DNA of 64,000 bases, taken from positions 310,001 to 374,000 of the forward strand of contig NZ_JANTYS010000003.1 in NCBI RefSeq assembly GCF_024808255.1, read 5' to 3'. Source of the DNA: Mucilaginibacter dorajii. Lineage in GTDB: Bacteria > Bacteroidota > Bacteroidia > Sphingobacteriales > Sphingobacteriaceae. Below are positions 53,981 through 61,091 of this stretch, in pieces (the stretch's first letter is position 1; each line of letters opens with the position of its first letter). Below the pieces are notes generated by a model that saw only the letters and a program-made list of their open reading frames with translations, was not told the DNA's origin and did not search any database. A program made the position numbers and the translations under genes.

Positions 53981-55447
53981 ATGCCGAAGTTTGGGATGTT
54001 AACGTTTTTTATTTTATGCCTTTTGGGTAATAAAGCGTTGGCTACTAATGTGGTTGGGGCAAGTGATAGTTTAAAGATGGCTTTACTCCAAAAAGATAGC
54101 GCCGTGCAAAAGGAAGATGTGGTAACCCTGCTTAAGAAAAGTTTCTTTGCTTCTTCCATCAATGATCGATATCAAAAACAGTTTGCAGATACCCTAAATA
54201 AATATGATAAGCCCAATGCACCGGCCTTAAATACGTTTATAAGCGCGTTGATAAATCGACGCCAGTTGAAGTTTAAAGCGGCGCGTGATTTGCTTTTAAG
54301 AGCAATTTACGCTGCCGAAAAGAATGGGCAAACCTATTACCTCTACGTGTTTTATAATCAATTGGCCTATACACAAACAGATATGGGCAACGCGGTTGCC
54401 TCGCTGTATAGCTACCGGCAGGCAAAAAAACAGGCCGGCGCATTAAATAATGAGTATTACCAGGCTGTGGTAAACCTTAATATATCAGATGTTTATACCA
54501 ATGTTCAGTTTTACGCGCAGGCCCTGGTGTATTTAAATGAGGCGCAGGCCTATTGTTCAAAATATCCCGATAAAGACATATCGCTTGCTAATAATATCAA
54601 TGTAAATAAAGGCGAGGTATTTTTTCAACAGAAAAGATCAGATTCGCTGGACGTTTATGCGGAGAGGATCAATAAAGCGAATGATCAGATAGTAGATATC
54701 GATCGCTGCCGGATGCGCTTTGCCGCTTATCAATTGTTGTTAAAGCAAAAGTATACCGATGCCATTACAATTATCAAAAAACTGGTAAAAGATACCACAG
54801 CGTACGCCTATGACGCCGACAGATGGAACCTGGCCGAATGTTACTTTAACAACCATCAGCCCGATTCGGCCAAACTGATCCTTCAAAATCTGCTTGCGGG
54901 TAACAGCCAGAATGAAGCTCCGGAGTTAAGATATAAATATTGCCAACTGCTGGCCACTATAGCCGAACAGGCTAACGACTATCATAATGCCTCCCTTAAC
55001 TCCCGGCTGGCCCTAAAGCAGGCCGAAAAGTTTGCCCATAACCTGGTTGAGCTTGGCGACCTTTCATCCCAGATCAGGCTCGATCAGATAGAATCATCAT
55101 ACCTGGCCGATACCCAGGCTTACAAACGCGAAAGGGTATTGCTTATTATGGCCATTGCCTCGTCGGTATTGGTGGTGTTGGTGATAGGTATGTTTTATTA
55201 CAGCACCAAACAAAAAAGGCATTACGAACAATTGTTGTATGCCGCAAAAAGGAAAACGCTGGCCTATATGAACTCGCACGAAGTGCGCAGGCACCTGTCA
55301 AATATCCTTGGGTTGTGCGCCTTGCTCGAAGATGGGGACTTCAACCAGGAGGAGTTTGCCACCTTTAACAAATACATGCTCGAATCGGCCCGCCAAATGG
55401 ATGAATCGCTTAAAAGTGTGGAGCAGGAATTGAGCGGGGATGAGTAG
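53981..55447 (+). CDS. TPR membrane protein ending in a kinase DHp-like segment without ATPase
   Basis: 488 residues from ATG 53981 (a TTG three codons up is less likely). Signal peptide, then tetratricopeptide-like helices (about 60-370, with YNQLAYTQTDMGNAVASLYSY and KYCQLLATIAEQANDYHNAS). One membrane helix near 395-415 leads to a cytoplasmic part with MNSHEVRRHLSNILGLCALLED, an H-box like those of Bacteroidota histidine kinases, plus the second DHp helix. The protein ends there; no HATPase domain or gene follows. It may bind a kinase or receiver as a truncated sensor. Confidence 0.8.
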   Translation: MPKFGMLTFFILCLLGNKALATNVVGASDSLKMALLQKDSAVQKEDVVTLLKKSFFASSINDRYQKQFADTLNKYDKPNAPALNTFISALINRRQLKFKAARDLLLRAIYAAEKNGQTYYLYVFYNQLAYTQTDMGNAVASLYSYRQAKKQAGALNNEYYQAVVNLNISDVYTNVQFYAQALVYLNEAQAYCSKYPDKDISLANNINVNKGEVFFQQKRSDSLDVYAERINKANDQIVDIDRCRMRFAAYQLLLKQKYTDAITIIKKLVKDTTAYAYDADRWNLAECYFNNHQPDSAKLILQNLLAGNSQNEAPELRYKYCQLLATIAEQANDYHNASLNSRLALKQAEKFAHNLVELGDLSSQIRLDQIESSYLADTQAYKRERVLLIMAIASSVLVVLVIGMFYYSTKQKRHYEQLLYAAKRKTLAYMNSHEVRRHLSNILGLCALLEDGDFNQEEFATFNKYMLESARQMDESLKSVEQELSGDE

Positions 55448-55457
55448 GGGGATACAC

Positions 55458-55919
55458 TCAATCTTCTCCGGCTAAGCGAAGGATTTCATTGATAACTGAC
55501 TGAGAGTAATGGAAATTTGTATTTTGAATCTTTACGATGATTGAGGCTACAGATGGTATAATTCCGTTTTGTTTAGCACGTAAAATTAAACCAAAAGTCC
55601 CGGTATAGTTTAAATGCATCCGTTCGGCAGCTAACCTCGCTTTATGATCGTCTAATATCAATAAAGATGGTTTTGATTCCATTGCGAGTGAAATTGCACT
55701 GGCTTCACCTGCATCAATATCAAGCATTACTTGAATCTGTAAATAATCTGTTGGTTTTACAATAATCCACTCCGGTAGTGGCGATCCAAATTCTTCTGCT
55801 ATAACTGTTGTTGTGGTAACTTTACCGAAAAGTGATTTTAAGAGGTTGAATTCGCCAATTTTATCCAATAAAATAAAACAGGTTGTATCGGCAATAACAA
55901 TTTCATATTCTGCCTGCAT
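55458..55919 (-). CDS. PIN-fold (DUF3368) toxin of a TA module
   Basis: 153 residues of the DUF3368 PIN-like family: EIVIADTTCFILLDKIGE (first Asp), EEFGSPLPEWI, DAGEASAISLAMESKPSLLILDDHKAR (acidic cluster). PIN-domain toxins cut RNA; here the partner is the UPF0175 protein whose gene overlaps it by 17 bases upstream. The family is a common chromosomal toxin. Confidence 0.85.
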   Translation of the reverse strand: MQAEYEIVIADTTCFILLDKIGEFNLLKSLFGKVTTTTVIAEEFGSPLPEWIIVKPTDYLQIQVMLDIDAGEASAISLAMESKPSLLILDDHKARLAAERMHLNYTGTFGLILRAKQNGIIPSVASIIVKIQNTNFHYSQSVINEILRLAGED

Positions 55920-56130
55920 CCCTTGATATTTCAGAAACAGGGTAATTTAAAAGCGAAACATTATAATCACCTAATAAATCGGCAAAAGTACGTTTGGCAA
56001 GTCCGGCCATTTCTGCGGCCTGCCCCAATGTAAGTTTGCCGGATTCATAAAGCTTGGCCGCTATAAACCTAACTGTATCGTGTTTATACTCGCCAAGACT
56101 ATCCGGGATTTGCAACGTTAGTGTGGTCAT
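55903..56130 (-). CDS. UPF0175 family antitoxin
   Basis: 75 residues from ATG 56130 (a TTG two codons upstream is unlikely). KLYESGKLTLGQAAEMAGLAKRTFADLLGDYNVSLLNYP is the UPF0175 motif, a helix-turn-helix-type antitoxin that pairs with DUF3368 toxins. It is upstream of and overlaps the toxin gene by 17 bases, the usual antitoxin-first order. Confidence 0.85.
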   Translation of the reverse strand: MTTLTLQIPDSLGEYKHDTVRFIAAKLYESGKLTLGQAAEMAGLAKRTFADLLGDYNVSLLNYPVSEISRDAGRI

Positions 56131-56208
56131 AAACAAAAATAAACATTTAAATTTATTAAAAAATGTTTGTTTCGCCTATTATGCTGTCGATAATTCAGAA
56201 GGTTTTCC

Positions 56209-56562
56209 TTACTTCCTCAACAATTTGGTATGCACTTTTGCCCCGTTAGCTGCAATATCAACACCTATCGAATCACCATAAAATTTACCGCTGTGGGGGA
56301 TCTCCATATCGCCTAAAGTAACGGTGAAAGTAAACTTATCGCCGGTTATTTTACCGTCATCAACAGGCAGTTCGCCTTTGGGGGTAAGTACTGTGCCGGT
56401 TAACTTATCGCCCTCTATTTTAAAGTTATAAGTTAATGGGTACTGATCACCGTTCTCCATGGTCAGGATTCCGCTCCACTTGCCAGAGAAATCTACAATG
56501 GCGGCAAAACAAGCTAAAAAGCAGCAGGTTAACAGGGTTGTTGCTAAAATTTTTGTTTTCAT
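56209..56562 (-). CDS. Small secreted beta-barrel-like protein
   Basis: 117 residues with a signal peptide ending FAAIV. The mature part (FSGKWSGILTMENGDQYPLTYNFKIEGDKLTGTVLTPKGELP, KITGDKFTFTVTLGDMEIPHSGKFYGDS) has alternating strands and glycines typical of small lipocalin-like or sugar-binding Bacteroidota proteins often labelled glycoside hydrolase-associated. No catalytic residues can be assigned. Monocistronic, upstream of repeat DNA. Confidence 0.7.
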   Translation of the reverse strand: MKTKILATTLLTCCFLACFAAIVDFSGKWSGILTMENGDQYPLTYNFKIEGDKLTGTVLTPKGELPVDDGKITGDKFTFTVTLGDMEIPHSGKFYGDSIGVDIAANGAKVHTKLLRK

Positions 56563-56822
56563 GTGCTGTTGTTTTTATAGCATTAAAGGTAAATTCCCTA
56601 TTGAAATTTATCATGAACAATAGGTTAAGTTTACTCTTTGACAGGGTAGTTGCACAAACCATGCCTGCAGGCTTTATTAAAACAAATGATATGAATTTTT
56701 TATTACCAGTACGGTAACCCTAAAATGTATATAGAGAATGGTGCAGCACTTTCGTTAAGCAATTGATAGTATGCCACAGGGGGCAAAAGCTTTGCAGCAT
56801 AAATGAATTAATGTCTTTTGCA

Positions 56823-56861
56823 TGCCGTAGGTACGCTACCTAAGGTTCCGTACCTACGGCA
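56823..56861. repeat. TGCCGTAGGTACG dyad
   Basis: TGCCGTAGGTACG (56823-56835) and CGTACCTACGGCA (56849-56861) are perfect 13-bp inverted arms with a 13-base loop, in the gene-free stretch 56563-57287 that otherwise holds element copy 2. Confidence 0.85.
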
Positions 56862-56894
56862 CGGAGCTGCATGTTTGTTCTTTTTCTACAAAGC

Positions 56895-57150
56895 TTTCCC
56901 CCCGCTGGGGGCTACTGTGTGTACACATCTTTTGAAATCGTATCATCAAACAAAAACGTTGTCATTTCGAACCCTTGAAGGGCGGGATTTTGCGGGGTAA
57001 GGGTGAGAAATCTTATACGACAGGCTACGTTTGCTCTTCGCTTGCATAAGATTTCTCTTTCGCCCCCGTCTCATACCCCTCCTTCGCTCTATCGAAATGA
57101 CATTTTTCTTTTTTTGAAAGATGTGTACACACAGTAGCCGCTGGGGGAAG
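56895..57150. repeat. CCCCGCTGGGG palindrome interrupted by element copy 2
   Basis: The left part TTTCCCCCCGCTGGG ends at 56909 and the right part GCTGGGGGAAG begins at 57140. Removing the insert and one GCTGGG copy gives a continuous palindrome, the same pattern as at 28.2 and 60.7 kb. Confidence 0.75.
56910..57139 (+). mobile_element. MITE-like element, copy 2
   Basis: 230 bp, ends GGCTACTGTGTGTACACATC and its complement (over 20 bp TIR, extended by TTT). Flanked by GCTGGG duplications (56904-56909 and 57140-57145). It contains an inner palindrome with GTCATTTCGA and GAGAAATCTTAT arms. Nearly identical to copy 3 (a handful of differences). No ORF codes for a transposase. Confidence 0.85.
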
Positions 57151-57287
57151 AAATCCTTAGCTTAATGACATCGGGTGCCGACGCTGCAAATAAAAATGCT
57201 TCTCCGGTATTTTAAGTAAAGGTTATGTGAGGGTAATAGAGGAAGTAGTTAGTGAGATTAAAATAAGGCTATCAGCGGCAATGCATT

Positions 57288-57635
57288 TTAAGAGCCTGCT
57301 GAAACATCAGCGGGTTTTTCTTTCGCCGTGATCTTTTTCCAGATACTAAACGCGCCTAAAATGAAAATCGCGCCGATCAAAATATAAATCCAAATGGAGA
57401 GATTACGGCCGGCAATTACCAGGTAAATATAAGGCAGACTAAAGCCCGTTGCCGCAGCTGCCAATGGCATCAGGATGGGCTTTTTTGCCCGGAAAAATTT
57501 CACGGCCCGGGCCAAAAACGAAAGTAACAATAACTTACTGCTTAAGTAAAGTCCACCAAAAACGAAGGGGTTAACGTTATGATCCTCGCCCAGGTCAATA
57601 AGCCAGTCTTTTAATTCTATAAAGGAATCTACCAT
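57288..57635 (-). CDS. Small three-helix membrane protein
   Basis: 115 residues: an N-terminal amphipathic part (SFIELKDWLIDLGEDHNVN), then hydrophobic segments near 28-45, 53-72 and 78-97, and a polar tail KKITAKEKPADVSAGS. I do not recognise the family. It lies alone between the element copy and the second TA module. Its coordinates and codon pattern support a real gene; function unknown. Confidence 0.6.
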   Translation of the reverse strand: MVDSFIELKDWLIDLGEDHNVNPFVFGGLYLSSKLLLLSFLARAVKFFRAKKPILMPLAAAATGFSLPYIYLVIAGRNLSIWIYILIGAIFILGAFSIWKKITAKEKPADVSAGS

Positions 57636-57818
57636 TAAACTAAAGGTATAAATAATTGGGAAATAAGAGGAATGTAATTATTTGTGTGGACGGTAATTAT
57701 TTGAAGAAGGCAACAAATTAAAGATGATACCGGCAATACCAGCATCATAAACCAAATGAAAATTCAGTATAAGAAAAAATATTCCGTAAATTTGTTTTAC
57801 ATCGATAGAGAGGATTTT

Positions 57819-58028
57819 ATGAGCACTTTAAAATATCCATTAAATAACGCCCAGGTAGAGTTGATGAAACTATTTGGAACCAATTTATCTGATAGTGATC
57901 TTGCAGACTTGAAGAATTTGTTGGCCCGGTTTTTTGCCGATAAGGCAATTAAAGCTGCCGATAGCATTTGGGATGAAAGAAAGCTAACTGATCACGATAT
58001 GGATAAATTGTTGAATGAGCAACGGTAA
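57819..58028 (+). CDS. Antitoxin of a PIN-toxin module
   Basis: 69 residues from ATG 57819 (MSTLKYPLNNAQVELMKLFG); an in-frame ATG at 57756 adds 21 residues that look less conserved. The second half (LARFFADKAIKAADSIWDERKLTDHDMDKLLNEQ) is the typical helical tail of antitoxins that pair with PIN toxins. The stop overlaps the toxin start by 14 bases. Confidence 0.7.
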   Translation: MSTLKYPLNNAQVELMKLFGTNLSDSDLADLKNLLARFFADKAIKAADSIWDERKLTDHDMDKLLNEQR

Positions 58029-58449
58029 AAAGCTAACCATTGTTCTCGATACAAATATTCTGCTTGTATCTGTTTCAAGTCGTTCAAAATATCATTGGCT
58101 TTACCAGGCTCTTCTTAATGATAATTATAAGATTGCAATTACAGCCGATATTCTTTTAGAATATGAGGAAAAGATAGGCACACATTGGAATGGCGAAGTG
58201 GCCCTTAACGTGATCAGATCAATCACCGAACTTACAAATGCGTTTTTTACCCCTATCTATTATAATCTCAATTTAATTACCGACAAAGACGATAATAAGT
58301 TTGTGGATTGCGCTTTTGCTGCCAATGCCGACTATATAGTTACTCACGATCATCATTTTAACATCCTTAAAACAATTCCTTTTCCTCGTATCCCACTAAT
58401 TGATATTCATCAATTTCAATTGCTATTGCAATCCCAGGGAATTATTTAA
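58015..58449 (+). CDS. PIN-domain toxin
   Basis: 144 residues. TIVLDTNILLVSVS (first Asp), ILLEYEEKIGTHW and DKDDNKFVDCAFAANADYIVTHDHHF supply the acidic cluster of the PIN active site. A ribonuclease that is held in check by the preceding antitoxin. It starts 14 bases inside the antitoxin gene. This is the second PIN module within 3 kb, not closely related to the first. Confidence 0.88.
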   Translation: MSNGKKLTIVLDTNILLVSVSSRSKYHWLYQALLNDNYKIAITADILLEYEEKIGTHWNGEVALNVIRSITELTNAFFTPIYYNLNLITDKDDNKFVDCAFAANADYIVTHDHHFNILKTIPFPRIPLIDIHQFQLLLQSQGII

Positions 58450-58531
58450 TTAAAAATCCAAAAGTTCCCCTGCGGTCAATATCCAACCATCACCAGCTAA
58501 AAAATAATTAGTGTGTAAAACACAATTAATG

Positions 58532-58539
58532 TACATTTG
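58532..58539 (+). promoter_or_regulatory. -7 box of the GH127 gene
   Basis: TACATTTG matches TAnnTTTG exactly, 44 bases before the ATG at 58583. Confidence 0.45.
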
Positions 58540-58582
58540 AAATGTTGTAATTTAGCTATCGCCTTTTCAATTGTAACCTATT

Positions 58583-60595
58583 ATGTATAAAAAGATCTGT
58601 TTATTAGCGGCTGTTTGTTGCAGCCTGTCGGCCTTTGCACAAAAGCAGCAGGACTATCCTATTCAGCCGGTTCCGTTTACCAGTGTAAAGCTTAGCGATC
58701 ATTTTTGGACAAGCCGGATAGAAACCAATCGCACGGCCACCATCCCGGCATCTTTTGCCCGTTGCGAAAGTACCGGCAGGGTTAAAAACTTCCAGATGGC
58801 CGCTACCCACACCGGTAAGTTTTGTACTACTTATCCTTTTGACGATACCGATATTTATAAAACAATCGAGGGCGCTTCTTATTCACTGGCAGTTCATCCC
58901 GATCCGCGATTGGATCATTATATCGATTCGATGATTACCATTATAGGTAAAGCGCAGGAGCCCGATGGCTACCTGTATACTGCCCGTACTATCGATCCTA
59001 TTCACCCGCAAGCCTGGGCCGGGCCCGAGCGCTGGGTTAACGAGCAGAATATGAGCCATGAGCTGTACAACTGCGGCCATATGTATGAAGCTGCAGCGGC
59101 GCATTTTATGGCAACCGGTAAACGCAACTTCCTGAATATCGCCCTGAAAAATGCCGACCTGCTGGTACGCACCTTTGGCCCCGGTAAACGCACTGTGGCG
59201 CCAGGGCACGAAATTGTGGAAATGGGCCTGGTGCGCCTGTACCGCATTAGCGGCAAAAAAGAATATCTTGATCTGGCCAAATTTTTTATAGATGCCCGCG
59301 GCCATAAAGAGTACAATACCAAAAGTAAAAACCCATTCGAAAACGGCGTTTACTGGCAGGATAATACCCCGGTAATCAACCAGGATGAAGCCGAAGGCCA
59401 TGCCGTAAGGGCGATGTACCTGTATTCGGGCATGACGGATGTTGCGGCACTTACCGGCGATAAGGAATACATTGCCGCTATTGATAAGATCTGGGATAAC
59501 ATGGTTACCAAAAAGATCTACGTGCAAGGCAGTATTGGTGCCGTTGGCGATGGCGAACGTTTCGGTGGCAATTACGAGTTACCAAACACCACAGCCTATA
59601 ACGAAACCTGCGCCGCCATTGGCAATGTGTTTTGGAACCAAAGGATGTTCCTGCTGCATGGCGACGCTAAATACATCGACGTGCTGGAGAAAACGCTTTA
59701 TAATGGCCTCATCTCGGGCGTTGGATTGGATGGTAAATCTTTTTTTTATACCAACGCCATGCAGATCCGCGATAGCTTTACGCATCCCGATATTGAGCGC
59801 GAGCGCTCGGGTTGGTTTACCTGTTCATGTTGCCCCACAAACATTGCAAGACTAATTCCTTCTATCCCCGGTTATATGTACGCGCAAAACGGTAAGGATG
59901 TCTATGTGAACCTGTTTATCAGCGGATCGGCTAATTTAAAAGTGGCCAACAAAGCCTTAAAGATCACCCAGCAAAATAATTATCCATGGGATGGTGGCCT
60001 GGTATTTAATGTTGATCCTGCATCGGCGATGGATATGAACCTGAAGGTCAGGATCCCGGGCTGGGCACAGGATAAGGCCATCCCGTCTGACCTGTACAGC
60101 TACGAAAAATCATCGGCACAAAAAATTGAAATTAAGGTTAACGGCAAACCGGTTGAATACCAAATGGAGCATGGTTACGCGGTGATCAGCAAAAAATGGA
60201 AAAAAGGTGATAAGGTGGAGCTTACCCTGCCAATGGATGTACAACGTGTAATAGCCAACGAAAAACTGGCCGACGATAACGGCAAAATAGCTATTCAACG
60301 CGGTCCCATCATGTATTGCGCCGAGTGGAAAGACAATACCGGCAAACCAAGCAGTTTCATTATCTCTAAAGATGTTGTTTTTACCCCAACCTACAACGCC
60401 GACCTGCTTAACGGCGTAATGGTGCTAAAAGGCGACGTAAAAAGCGTTAACGTTGATGAAGCCGGGCAAAATATCAATACCAGCAATACTACCTTAACAG
60501 CCATTCCATACTACTCATGGGCAAACCGCGGCAAAGGCGAAATGCAGCTTTGGTTTCCGGAGCAGGTAAAGTTTGTGGATTTGCTGAGTAAGTAG
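58583..60595 (+). CDS. GH127 beta-L-arabinofuranosidase family protein
   Basis: 670 residues with a signal peptide ending AFAQ. The (alpha/alpha)6 barrel has WVNEQNMSHELYNCGHMYEA, YELPNTTAYNETCAAIGNVFW and WFTCSCCPTNIARLIPSI; E341, C343, C416 and C417 correspond to the zinc-bound Glu/Cys3 active site known from the family, so the enzyme removes terminal beta-L-arabinofuranose. The C-terminal sandwiches (about 470-665) follow. The TAG stop shares bases with the dispersed palindrome (60594-60957). Confidence 0.94.
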   Translation: MYKKICLLAAVCCSLSAFAQKQQDYPIQPVPFTSVKLSDHFWTSRIETNRTATIPASFARCESTGRVKNFQMAATHTGKFCTTYPFDDTDIYKTIEGASYSLAVHPDPRLDHYIDSMITIIGKAQEPDGYLYTARTIDPIHPQAWAGPERWVNEQNMSHELYNCGHMYEAAAAHFMATGKRNFLNIALKNADLLVRTFGPGKRTVAPGHEIVEMGLVRLYRISGKKEYLDLAKFFIDARGHKEYNTKSKNPFENGVYWQDNTPVINQDEAEGHAVRAMYLYSGMTDVAALTGDKEYIAAIDKIWDNMVTKKIYVQGSIGAVGDGERFGGNYELPNTTAYNETCAAIGNVFWNQRMFLLHGDAKYIDVLEKTLYNGLISGVGLDGKSFFYTNAMQIRDSFTHPDIERERSGWFTCSCCPTNIARLIPSIPGYMYAQNGKDVYVNLFISGSANLKVANKALKITQQNNYPWDGGLVFNVDPASAMDMNLKVRIPGWAQDKAIPSDLYSYEKSSAQKIEIKVNGKPVEYQMEHGYAVISKKWKKGDKVELTLPMDVQRVIANEKLADDNGKIAIQRGPIMYCAEWKDNTGKPSSFIISKDVVFTPTYNADLLNGVMVLKGDVKSVNVDEAGQNINTSNTTLTAIPYYSWANRGKGEMQLWFPEQVKFVDLLSK

Positions 60596-60957
60596 CCCCC
60601 TCTAAATGGCAAAGCCTTCATGAACACCAAAAAACAATTAATATGTGAATAATCTCCCCGGTAGGGGAGACTTTTTATCAATGTTTTTTAAGCCCTTCCT
60701 ACCGGCTACTGTGTGTACACATCTTTTGAAATCGTATTATTAAACAAAAACGTTGTCATTTCGAACCCTTGAAGGGCGGGATTTTGCGGGGTAAGGGTGA
60801 GAAATCTTATACGACAGATTACGTTTGCTCTTCGCTTGCATAAGATTTCTCTTTCGCCCCCGTCTCATACCCCTCCTTCGCTCTATCGAAATGACATTTT
60901 CTTTTTTTGAAAGATCTGTACACACAGTAGCCCTACCGGGAGGGTTTGGGTGGGGCT
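60594..60957. repeat. Dispersed palindrome interrupted by element copy 3 (filled site)
   Basis: Begins AGCCCCCTCTAAATGGCAAA in the GH127 stop codon and includes AATTAATATGTGAATAATCT and CCCCGGTAGGGG; the right part from 60933 is CTACCGGGAGGGTTTGGGTG then GGGCT. The intact paralog at 51456-51585 lacks the inserted 229 bp. Fills most of the GH127-GH27 gap. Confidence 0.85.
60704..60932 (+). mobile_element. MITE-like element, copy 3
   Basis: 229 bp, same TIRs and inner palindrome as copy 2, with about seven differences (such as GACAGATTACG for GACAGGCTACG). CTACC is duplicated on both sides (60699-60703 and 60933-60937). Because the equivalent host repeat at 51.5 kb is uninterrupted, the boundaries are directly seen. 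Confidence 0.9.
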
Positions 60958-61091
60958 CCAATAAATGTTAAACCTACATTTACATTTTGTATAATTGTTT
61001 CTATCTTTAAAAACAATTACAAAAACCATGTAAACCAGTACTAATGCCGGGGTATCCCGCTGGTATTAGCAACATTTAAACCCAATCAACA

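Noticed and set aside
56612..56716. 34-codon plus-strand ORF
   Set aside because: Too short, no motif, no promoter or conservation evidence.
56910..57139. Element copy 2 as a complete insertion sequence
   Set aside because: Only 230 bp with no transposase frame; it can be only a non-autonomous element.
58883..59527. Antisense 214-codon ORF within GH127
   Set aside because: GH127 is strongly supported on the plus strand; the antisense frame is a shadow of its codon bias.
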